Below, one piece after another: positions 7,971 through 15,231 of a DNA stretch of 64,000 bases. Made by a program: the position numbers and the translations under genes. The DNA lies in NCBI GenBank assembly GCA_022846075.1, contig AP025582.1, positions 806,001 to 870,000 of the forward strand, written 5' to 3'. The notes under the pieces were generated by a model, which saw nothing but the letters and a program-made list of their open reading frames with translations, ran no database searches and was not told where the DNA came from. Origin of the DNA: Oscillospiraceae bacterium (GTDB lineage Bacteria; Bacillota; Clostridia; Oscillospirales; Oscillospiraceae). Position 1 is the first letter of the stretch. Every line of letters starts with the position of its first letter.

Positions 7971-9875
7971 ATGGAGTCCAAATCCAAACTGCCGCTGATC
8001 GCCCAGCGGGTGGCCAGCATTCTGCTCATCGCCAGTTCTTTCTTTGCCCTGTATACCTCTGGCTTTGGCCTTTTGTCCGCCATGACCCAGCGGAGCGTCC
8101 ACTGGTTTTTCATGATCGTGGCCATCTTCCTGCTCTATCCCATGCGCAAGAGCCGGGAGGTGGGGGTGGTGGATCTGCTGCTGGCCCTGCTGGCGGCGGC
8201 GTCCACCCTGTACGTCACCTTCACCTGGGAGCGAAACGCCCTGCGCATTGCCGACCCGGCGATCTGGGAGATCGCCCTGTGCGTGCTGGGCATCATGCTG
8301 GTGCTGGAGGCCACCCGCCGTTCCATGGGCATGGCCATGCCCATCATCGCCATCATCGCGCTGGCCTATGCCTTCCTGGGGCCGTACATGCCCGGGGCGC
8401 TGAAGCATAAGGGCTTTTCCATCAGCAGCCTCGCCTCCTTCATCTACACCACGTCGGAGGGCATTTTCGGCATGGCCATGGGCACCTCGGCCACCTATAT
8501 CATCGTATTCGTCCTCTTCGGCTCCTTCCTGGCCAAGTCGGGGGCGGGCCAGCTCTTCGTGGACCTGTCCCTTGCGGCCACCGGCCGGAAGCGCAGCGGC
8601 CCCGCCCAGGCCACCATCTTGTCCAACGCCCTCATGGGGATCATCTCCGGCTCCCCCGTGGCGAACGTGGTGACCACGGGCTCCTTCACCCTGCCCCTGC
8701 TGCGCTCGGCCAAGTACCCCATGGTGGAGGGGGCCTCCATCCTGGCGGTGGCGGCCACCGGCTCCATGTTCACCCCGCCGGTGATGGGGGCCGCGGCCTT
8801 CCTCATCGCCGACTACCTGTCCGAACCCTATGGAAACGTGGTGCTGGCGGCCGTGGTGCCCGCGCTGCTCTTCTATCTGAGCCTGGTGATCTATGCCGAC
8901 ATCACCGCCGCGAAAAACGGCCTCACCGGCCTGAAGCGGGAGGACCTGCCCGACTGGAAGGCCGCCTTCCTGGACCGGGGCCAGCTGCTCATCCCCATCG
9001 TGCTGCTCATCGTCCTCATCGTCAACGGCTGGAGCGCGCTGAAGTCGGCCTTCTGGTGCGTCATTCTCATCGTGGTCCTGGCCATGATCAAAAAGAGCAC
9101 CCGGATGAACCTCACCGGCATCAAAGATGCCCTGGTGGCGGGCTCGAAGGACACGCTGTCCATCGCCGCCGCCTGCGCCTGCGCCGGCATCATCGTGGGC
9201 GTGGTCTCCGCCACCGGGCTGGGGGTCAAGTTCTCCAGCCTCCTGATGCAGATCGCGGGCAACAGCCCCATCCTGGCCCTCTTCCTCACCATGGTGGCGG
9301 CCATCATCATGGGCATGGGCCTGCCCCCCACGGCGGTGTACATCATCATGGCGGCGCTCACGGTGCCCGCCCTCACCGGCATCGGTATCGCCCCCATGGC
9401 CGCCCACTTCTTCGTGTTCTACTTCTCCTGCGTGGGCGCCATCACGCCCCCGGTGGCTCTGGCGGCCTATTCCGCCTCCGCCGTGGCCCATACGGATCCA
9501 TTCAAAACAGGGTGGACCGCCTTCCGCATGGGGTTGGTGGCCTACATCATCCCCTACATCTTCGCGTTTAACCCCGTCCTGCTCCTGCAGGGCGGCGGAA
9601 ATATCCTGGAGACCGTTCTGGCCCTGGCCACCGCGGTTATCGGCGTGTTCTTCTTCACCTTTGCCTCGGAGGGGTACTGCAAAGGCTGGCTCCATCCCAT
9701 CCCCCGGCTCCTCTTCCTGGGCGGGGCCGTGTGCATGATGATCCCCGGCGTGGTCACCGACGCGGCGGGTGTGGCCATCCTCGCGGTGGGATTGGTGCTG
9801 GGGAGGTTCCTCAAGGGCAGTCCCCCGGCGAAAAAAGCGGCGGCGGAAGAGCCGGCCGAGCAGAAGGAGGTATAA
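7971..9875 (+). CDS. Fused TRAP transporter permease (4TM/12TM), copy 2
   Basis: A 634-residue multi-pass membrane protein paralogous to the permease at 3792-5750, with the same order of DctQ-like and DctM-like parts and the loop GMGLPPTAVYI in the second half. The C-terminus ends in a short charged, alanine-rich cytoplasmic tail. The ATG follows AAAGGATGGTGA. The gene order permease, TAXI, TAXI, permease gives two complete but oppositely ordered TRAP-TAXI units. They may have arisen by duplication and may import related acids for the enzymes encoded around them. The UbiD gene starts 7 bp after its stop. Confidence 0.92.
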   Translation: MESKSKLPLIAQRVASILLIASSFFALYTSGFGLLSAMTQRSVHWFFMIVAIFLLYPMRKSREVGVVDLLLALLAAASTLYVTFTWERNALRIADPAIWEIALCVLGIMLVLEATRRSMGMAMPIIAIIALAYAFLGPYMPGALKHKGFSISSLASFIYTTSEGIFGMAMGTSATYIIVFVLFGSFLAKSGAGQLFVDLSLAATGRKRSGPAQATILSNALMGIISGSPVANVVTTGSFTLPLLRSAKYPMVEGASILAVAATGSMFTPPVMGAAAFLIADYLSEPYGNVVLAAVVPALLFYLSLVIYADITAAKNGLTGLKREDLPDWKAAFLDRGQLLIPIVLLIVLIVNGWSALKSAFWCVILIVVLAMIKKSTRMNLTGIKDALVAGSKDTLSIAAACACAGIIVGVVSATGLGVKFSSLLMQIAGNSPILALFLTMVAAIIMGMGLPPTAVYIIMAALTVPALTGIGIAPMAAHFFVFYFSCVGAITPPVALAAYSASAVAHTDPFKTGWTAFRMGLVAYIIPYIFAFNPVLLLQGGGNILETVLALATAVIGVFFFTFASEGYCKGWLHPIPRLLFLGGAVCMMIPGVVTDAAGVAILAVGLVLGRFLKGSPPAKKAAAEEPAEQKEV

Positions 9876-9881
9876 ACGGCT

Positions 9882-11237
9882 ATGTCCAACAAAGATCTGC
9901 GCAGTTTTTTGAAAGAGGCCGAGGCCCACGGCGAGCTGGCCCACATCAAGGAGCACCTGGACCCCAAGTTCCAGGCCTCGGCGGTGCTGGCCAAGCTGGA
10001 GAAGGAGGAGCGCTATCCGGCGTGCCTCTTTGAAAACGTGGGGGACGGGGCCTATCCTGTGGTGAGCAACCTCTTCGCCAGCCGCAAGCGGCTGGCCCTG
10101 GCCCTGGGCTGTGAGGAGCCGGAGCTCAACGCGGTCTACCGGGAGCGGGAGGATAAGCGCATCGAGCCCGTCATGGTGCCGGACGGCCCCGTGCAGGAGG
10201 TGGTCCTCACCGGGGACGACATCGACCTGACCAAGTTCCCCATCCTCACCCACAACGCCCTGGACGCCGGCCCTTACGTGACCTGCGGCGCCTCGGTGAC
10301 CAAGGACCCGGACACCGGCATCCGCAACATCGGCGTCTACCGCCACCAGCTCCACGGCAAGAACAAGCTGGGCATCCACATGTCGGAGGCCAGCCACGTC
10401 AACTACATCTACGGCAAGTATGAGGCCCAGGGCAAGGACATGCCCATCGCCATCACCATCGGCCACCATCCCGCCTTCTATCTGGGCTGCCTGAGCTTCG
10501 TGCCCGTGGGCGTGGACGAGTACGGCGTGGCGGGCGCCCTCATGGGCGCGCCCCTGGAGCTTGTCAAGTGCAAGACCTGCGACCTGGAGGTGCCGGCGGA
10601 CGCCGAGATCGTCCTGGAGGGCTACGTCAGCGCCACCGAGCGGCAGATGGAGGCCCCCTTCGGGGAGTTTACCACCATGTACGGCGGGCCCCACATGTAC
10701 CACGTGGTCACCGTCACCGCCATCACCATGCGGAAGAAGCCCATCTACCTGGACTGCTTCTCCGGCCACCTGGACCACCAGCTCCTGGGCGGCACCGGCC
10801 GGCTCAGCGTCATTTACAAGACCGTCCGCATGGCCTGCCCCACGGTGAAGGACGTCTTTATGGCCCCCTCCGGCTGCTGCCGGATGAGCTGCTACGTCTC
10901 CATCCACAAGCGCCACGAGGGGGAGGCCAAAAACGTCATCGGCGCCGTGCTGGCCTCCGACCCCTTCATCAAGTACGTGGTGGTGGTGGACGACGACGTG
11001 AACATCTTCAGCGACAGCGCCGTGATCCTGGCCATCGCCACCCGGCACCACCCGGAGCAGGACGCCTTTATGATCAAAAACGCCAAGGGCCACCCCCTGG
11101 ACCCCACCGCCTATAACGGCTATGTGGTCACCAAGGTGGGCATCGACGCCACCAAGCCCCTGAAGGACTTCCCCGAAACGGTGGAGGTGCCGGGAACGGA
11201 CGAGGTGGATCTGGACCGCCTGCTGGGCGGCATGTGA
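9882..11237 (+). CDS. UbiD-family prenyl-FMN-dependent decarboxylase
   Basis: A 451-residue UbiD/Fdc-type (de)carboxylase. Residues can be matched by spacing to the Aspergillus Fdc1 active site: Asn149, His172 and Glu213 for the metal and prenyl-FMN phosphate, and Arg154, Glu257 and Glu262 as the E-R-E catalytic triad (NIGVYR and EAPFGEF motifs). All six are present, so it should be catalytically competent. Family members decarboxylate alpha,beta-unsaturated or aromatic acids and need prenyl-FMN made by UbiX, which is not in this window. AAGGAGG overlaps the end of the permease gene. Next to an aconitase-X dehydratase, it could decarboxylate the alkene acid that enzyme makes; the substrate is inferred only. 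Confidence 0.88.
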   Translation: MSNKDLRSFLKEAEAHGELAHIKEHLDPKFQASAVLAKLEKEERYPACLFENVGDGAYPVVSNLFASRKRLALALGCEEPELNAVYREREDKRIEPVMVPDGPVQEVVLTGDDIDLTKFPILTHNALDAGPYVTCGASVTKDPDTGIRNIGVYRHQLHGKNKLGIHMSEASHVNYIYGKYEAQGKDMPIAITIGHHPAFYLGCLSFVPVGVDEYGVAGALMGAPLELVKCKTCDLEVPADAEIVLEGYVSATERQMEAPFGEFTTMYGGPHMYHVVTVTAITMRKKPIYLDCFSGHLDHQLLGGTGRLSVIYKTVRMACPTVKDVFMAPSGCCRMSCYVSIHKRHEGEAKNVIGAVLASDPFIKYVVVVDDDVNIFSDSAVILAIATRHHPEQDAFMIKNAKGHPLDPTAYNGYVVTKVGIDATKPLKDFPETVEVPGTDEVDLDRLLGGM

Positions 11238-11250
11238 GGAGAGAGACAGC

Positions 11251-11865
11251 ATGAGCGATATCATTGAGCGTTATAACCGCCTGCCCCTGGGGAACATCTG
11301 CGACGCCAACGACCGCCGGGGCAGCATGGACCCCGCCATCAAGCCGGTGGACCCAACCTCCCGTGTGGCGGGCCCGGCCTATACGGTCCGCTGCCACCCC
11401 GGGGACAACCTGGCCATCCACAAGGCCATCGCGGAGGCCCCGGCGGGCTCCGTGCTGGTCATCGACGCCGGGGGCTTTACAGGCGGGGGCCACATCGGGG
11501 AGATCATGTGCTTTGCCTGTATGCAGCGGGGCATCAAGGGGCTGGTCATCGACGGCACCTGCCGGGACGCCGACGACATCCAGGCCCTTGGCTTCCCCGT
11601 CTTTACCCGGGGCTTCAACCCCAACGGCACCGTAAAGGAGACCGTGGGCGTGACGGATGTGCCCATCCTCTGCGGCGGGGTGCGGGTCTGCCCCGGTGAC
11701 CTCATCGTGGGCAGCCGGGACGGCGTGGCGGTGGTGGAACAGGAGAAGATCGGGGAGATCCTGGCCAAGGCCGAGGCCATCGCCGCCAAGGAGGACCGGG
11801 TGGTGGAGGAGCTCAAGCAGGGCAGGACCACCGCCGAGATCTATCAGTTTGAAAAAATCCTCTGA
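11251..11865 (+). CDS. RraA family protein (aldolase-like), copy 2
   Basis: A 204-residue RraA-fold protein, the most diverged of the three copies. The DGTCRD motif gives Arg105-Asp106, equivalent to the substrate/metal pair of HMG/CHA aldolases. The usual NGGR is replaced by DAGGFTGGG, suggesting a different substrate geometry from copies 1 and 3. It starts 13 bp after the UbiD gene and ends 18 bp before the next RraA gene, so the three are surely cotranscribed. A lyase or decarboxylase acting on a 4-hydroxy-2-oxo acid or oxaloacetate-like product is the best guess. Confidence 0.82.
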   Translation: MSDIIERYNRLPLGNICDANDRRGSMDPAIKPVDPTSRVAGPAYTVRCHPGDNLAIHKAIAEAPAGSVLVIDAGGFTGGGHIGEIMCFACMQRGIKGLVIDGTCRDADDIQALGFPVFTRGFNPNGTVKETVGVTDVPILCGGVRVCPGDLIVGSRDGVAVVEQEKIGEILAKAEAIAAKEDRVVEELKQGRTTAEIYQFEKIL

Positions 11866-11883
11866 GGAAAGGAAGAAGATCGG

Positions 11884-12555
11884 ATGGCTAACGAGCTTAT
11901 TACCGACGAGATGGTAGAGGCGTTCCGTCTTCTGGACACCTGCTGCCTGTCGGACGCCATGGACCGGCTGGGCATCCCCTGCGGCCTTCTGGGCATCAAA
12001 CCTGTGAACCCGGACTCCACCCTGTGCGGACGGGCCTTTACGGTCCGCTATGTGCCCTGCGGCACCGTCCACGGCACGGTGGGCGACTTTCTGGACGACG
12101 TGAAGCCCGGCGAGGTGGTGGTCATCGACAACGGCGGCCGGACCTACGCCACGGTGTGGGGCGACCTCATGAGCATCACCGCCACCCGGATGGGGGTGGG
12201 GGGCACCGTGATCGACGGCGTCTGCCGGGACATCCCCACCATCCACAAGCTGGGCTACAACATTTTCAGCAAGGGCTGCTACATGGTCACCGGGAAGGAC
12301 CGGGTGGAGGTGGATGCCATCAACGTCCCCGTGTCCGTCTCCGGCGTGCGGGTGGCCCCGGGCGACCTGATGGTGGGAGACGCCACCGGCGTGGTGGTGG
12401 TCCCCCAGGAGCGGGCCGCCCAAGTCCTGGAGGTGGCCAATGAGATCGCCGCCAAGGAAGCGAAGATCGAGGAGAACGTGGCCAAGGGGATGACCCTGCG
12501 CCAGGCCCGGGAACAGGTCCATTATCACAATCTTCAAACGCGCGAGGACAGCTGA
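11884..12555 (+). CDS. RraA family protein (aldolase-like), copy 3
   Basis: A 223-residue RraA-family protein with DNGGR (about residues 82-86) and DGVCRD (Arg115-Asp116), so the aldolase active-site signature is intact. It resembles copy 1 more than the adjacent copy 2. The ATG follows GAGGAAAGGAAG. Adjacent different RraA genes suggest either a hetero-oligomer or two sequential cleavages. An aconitase-X gene begins 32 bp downstream. I see no truncation or frameshift. Confidence 0.82.
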   Translation: MANELITDEMVEAFRLLDTCCLSDAMDRLGIPCGLLGIKPVNPDSTLCGRAFTVRYVPCGTVHGTVGDFLDDVKPGEVVVIDNGGRTYATVWGDLMSITATRMGVGGTVIDGVCRDIPTIHKLGYNIFSKGCYMVTGKDRVEVDAINVPVSVSGVRVAPGDLMVGDATGVVVVPQERAAQVLEVANEIAAKEAKIEENVAKGMTLRQAREQVHYHNLQTREDS

Positions 12556-12587
12556 GCCGCCCGCGGGAGAGACAGGAGGAAAACAGT

Positions 12588-13802
12588 ATGCGTTTGACCG
12601 CGGAAGAGCAGAAAATGCTGGACGGCGCCTACGGCGAGACCGTCAAACGGTCCATGAAGGTACTGGTGGCGCTGGGGGAGATCTACGGCGCCGACCATAT
12701 GATCGAGATCAAAAACGTCCACTCCCCCGGCGTGAGCTACCGGGTGGCGGGCAACGCGGGGCTGGGCTATGTGGAGGACGCCAGCAAGGACGCCACCTTC
12801 CGGGTGCCCCTGACCCTGAACACCATCGGCATCGACGCCCAGGACTGGGAAAAGATCGGCTTCCCGGAGGAATTTGCCCGCAAGCAGCTGGAGCTGAGCG
12901 AGGCATATGAGCGGATGGGGGCCATCCCCACCAACAGCTGCACCCCCTACCTGAACGGCAACCTGCCCATGTTCGGGGAGCATGTGGCCTGGGGCGAGTC
13001 CTCCGCCGTGGCCTTTGTCAACTCGGTCATCGGCGCGCGCACCAACCGGGAGGGCGGGCCCACCGCCCTGGCCGCCGCTATCACCGGCCGGGTGCCGGCC
13101 TACGGCTACCACCTGGACGAGAACCGGAAGGGCACCCATCTTATCCGGGTGGAGATGGAGCTGAAGACCGACAAGGACTTCGCCGTGCTGGGCTACTTCG
13201 GCGGCAAGCTGGCGGGGAAGGACGTGCCCGTCATCGAGGGGATCACCCGCCGCCCCACCCTGGAGAACTTCAAGGCCCTGGGGGCCGCCCTGGCCTCCGC
13301 CGGGGCCGTGGCCCTCTACCACGTGGTGGGCTTTACCCCGGAGGCTCCCACCCGCCAGGCCGTCATCGGCGACGACGTGGAGCCGGTGATCTTCGACCAG
13401 GCGGCCTACGACAAGGTGTGCGCCAAGTTCAGCCTGAAGGGGAACGTGGATTTCGTGGTCCTGGGCTGTCCCCACGTGTCCATCGTGGAGTTCGAGGAGA
13501 TCGCGAACCTGGTCCGGGGCAAAAAGCTCAAAAGCGCCCTTTGGGTGTGCACCTCCCGCATGGTGCGGGACCTGGCGGACCGGATGGGCTTTGTCAAGGA
13601 CATCGAGGATGCCGGCGGCGAGATCGTCTGCGACACCTGCCCGGTGCTCTGCGCCACACTGACCCAGCGGGGCTACAAGACGGTGGCCACCAACTCCGGC
13701 AAGATGGCCCATTACGCGCCGGGGCTTTGGAAGCTGCAGCCGGTGCTGCTCAATACCTGGGAGTGCATCCAGACGGCCATCGACGGAAAGTGGGGGGAGT
13801 AA
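12588..13802 (+). CDS. Aconitase X large (catalytic) subunit
   Basis: A 404-residue member of the AcnX/DUF521 catalytic family. Conserved cysteines fit an iron-sulfur site: Cys118 in NSCTPYL, Cys294 in GCPH, and Cys348/Cys351 in CDTCP. The next gene encodes the small swivel subunit, so this is a two-subunit (type II) enzyme. Characterised relatives dehydrate cis-3-hydroxy-L-proline in bacteria and mevalonate 5-phosphate in archaea, where a UbiD decarboxylase acts next. The pairing with UbiD here echoes that archaeal logic, but there are no mevalonate or proline genes nearby. It should dehydrate a beta-hydroxy acid; the substrate is unknown. AGGAGG lies nine bases before the ATG. Confidence 0.88.
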   Translation: MRLTAEEQKMLDGAYGETVKRSMKVLVALGEIYGADHMIEIKNVHSPGVSYRVAGNAGLGYVEDASKDATFRVPLTLNTIGIDAQDWEKIGFPEEFARKQLELSEAYERMGAIPTNSCTPYLNGNLPMFGEHVAWGESSAVAFVNSVIGARTNREGGPTALAAAITGRVPAYGYHLDENRKGTHLIRVEMELKTDKDFAVLGYFGGKLAGKDVPVIEGITRRPTLENFKALGAALASAGAVALYHVVGFTPEAPTRQAVIGDDVEPVIFDQAAYDKVCAKFSLKGNVDFVVLGCPHVSIVEFEEIANLVRGKKLKSALWVCTSRMVRDLADRMGFVKDIEDAGGEIVCDTCPVLCATLTQRGYKTVATNSGKMAHYAPGLWKLQPVLLNTWECIQTAIDGKWGE

Positions 13803-13804
13803 CC

Positions 13805-14224
13805 GTGAGTCAGGAAAAACTGCTTCAGGGCCGGTGCATCGTAGAGGGCCAGGTGGAGGGGGAGGCGCTGGTGACCAACGACGCCATCTCCTTCATGGGC
13901 ACCATCGACCCCAAGACCGGCTATGTCATCGAGCGCAAGCACGAGATCGAGGGGGCCTGCCTCAAGGGGAAGATCCTGGTTTTCCCCATGTCCAAGGGTT
14001 CCACCGGCGGGTCCTATATGCTCTATGATCTGGTGAAAAACGGCGTGGGCCCCCTGGGGATCGTCAACCGGGAGGCTGAGTCCATCGTGGTCATCGGCGC
14101 CATCGTCTCCGGCCTCCCCATGGTGGACCGGATCGACATCTCCCAGATCCAGACGGGGGACTACATCTATCTCAACGCTACGGAGGGCACGGTGCAGGTG
14201 GTTCCCAAAGCCATGCGGGCCTGA
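13805..14224 (+). CDS. Aconitase X small (swivel) subunit
   Basis: A 139-residue DUF126-type swivel domain, the partner of the preceding catalytic subunit. The motif FPMSKGSTGGSYML (about residues 60-73) is the family hallmark and contributes active-site serines. It starts at GTG 13805, only 2 bp after the stop of the large-subunit gene, with a GGGGGGAG ribosome site inside that gene's end. Tight coupling implies a stoichiometric complex. Most gene callers seeking only ATG would miss or shorten it. Confidence 0.88.
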   Translation: MSQEKLLQGRCIVEGQVEGEALVTNDAISFMGTIDPKTGYVIERKHEIEGACLKGKILVFPMSKGSTGGSYMLYDLVKNGVGPLGIVNREAESIVVIGAIVSGLPMVDRIDISQIQTGDYIYLNATEGTVQVVPKAMRA

Positions 14225-14237
14225 CGGGGGCGGCGGC

Positions 14238-15128
14238 ATGGGAGGATTTTTCGCGCTGATCAATGCCGCCGGATGGAGCATCGGAATGGTCTTTGCCCGG
14301 CGCGGCCAGCAGACCGGGCGGCTGGATACCCTGACGGGGCTCTATACGACCTTGATCGTCAACAGCGCGCTGAATCTGCTGCTGCTTCTGGGCACCCTCC
14401 TCTTTTCCACCCTGCCCGAGCTCAACGCCGTGGGGATGCTCTGCCTGGTCCTGGGGGGCGTGTTCAACAGCCTCATCGGCCGGGGGCTCCTGTTCTGCTC
14501 CATCGCCCGGATCGGGGCGGCCCGGGCCGGGGTGGTGAAGGCCTCCACGCCGGTCTTTGCCCTGCTGGGCGGGGTGTTCCTCCTCAAGGAGGTGGTGCGT
14601 CCCGTCCAATGGCTGGGGATCACCGTTGTCCTGGGTGGCGTGGTCATCATCTCCCTGGACGCGGTGCGCCGGGAGGGGAAGCAGGCCGGCGCGGTGTCCA
14701 TGGGCGGCGTGGCCATCGGTGTGGTGGCCAGCCTTTTTCTGGCGGCGGGAAACATCTGCCGGAAGCTGGGGGTCCAGCACATCCCCAACTCCGCGCTGGG
14801 GGTGACGGTGGGGTCGGTGAGCGCCGCCGCCGTGCTCACCGTGTTCCTCCTGCTGCGCGGGCGGGGCGGAGACATGGCGAAGGCCCTCAAGCGCCTGGAC
14901 GGCAACTACGCCATGTCGGGCGTCTGCACCAGCTTCGCCCTCTTCTTCCTCTTTCACGCCCTGGAGCTCATCCCGCTGTCCATCGCGAATTCCCTCACCG
15001 CGCTGGAGCCGCTGTTCACCCTGATCTTCAGCGGGCTCCTGCTGGGCAGGCAGGAAAAGGTGACCTGGCAGACCGGCCTTGGGGCCGCGGCTACGGTCCT
15101 GGGGGCCATTATTCTGACCAGAACGTGA
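14238..15128 (+). CDS. DMT superfamily (EamA) transporter
   Basis: A 296-residue protein with about ten hydrophobic segments in two EamA repeats, the drug/metabolite transporter layout. It starts 13 bp after the aconitase-X small subunit gene with only a weak GGGGGCGG site, so it is probably translated by coupling as the last gene of the 15-kb run. A perfect 18-bp inverted repeat follows. It may export an end product of the pathway or import a substrate; DMT substrates cannot be predicted from sequence. Confidence 0.82.
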   Translation: MGGFFALINAAGWSIGMVFARRGQQTGRLDTLTGLYTTLIVNSALNLLLLLGTLLFSTLPELNAVGMLCLVLGGVFNSLIGRGLLFCSIARIGAARAGVVKASTPVFALLGGVFLLKEVVRPVQWLGITVVLGGVVIISLDAVRREGKQAGAVSMGGVAIGVVASLFLAAGNICRKLGVQHIPNSALGVTVGSVSAAAVLTVFLLLRGRGGDMAKALKRLDGNYAMSGVCTSFALFFLFHALELIPLSIANSLTALEPLFTLIFSGLLLGRQEKVTWQTGLGAAATVLGAIILTRT

Positions 15129-15147
15129 ATCAGATGCCGGGCAGCAG

Positions 15148-15199
15148 ACAGCCGGAGCGATATCAGCCCTTGATATCGCTCCGGCTGTTCGTTTATAAT
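15148..15199 (+). promoter_or_regulatory. Perfect 18-bp inverted repeat overlapping the recQ promoter
   Basis: Bases 15148-15165 pair perfectly with 15171-15188 around a five-base loop, a very stable hairpin that probably ends the upstream operon although no long U-run follows. TTGATA (15170-15175), 18 bases, then TATAAT (15194-15199) is a good sigma-A promoter for recQ whose -35 box lies inside the right arm. The repeat could therefore also act as an operator. Confidence 0.6.
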
Positions 15200-15231
15200 G
15201 GAGGGGAGACAGAGAGGATAGAGGGATCAGG

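Noticed and set aside
6804-11264. A 1486-residue open frame on the minus strand
   Set aside because: It lies antisense to five clear genes, is rich in His, Gly, Asp and Val with no domain, and is a by-product of GC-rich codon third positions.
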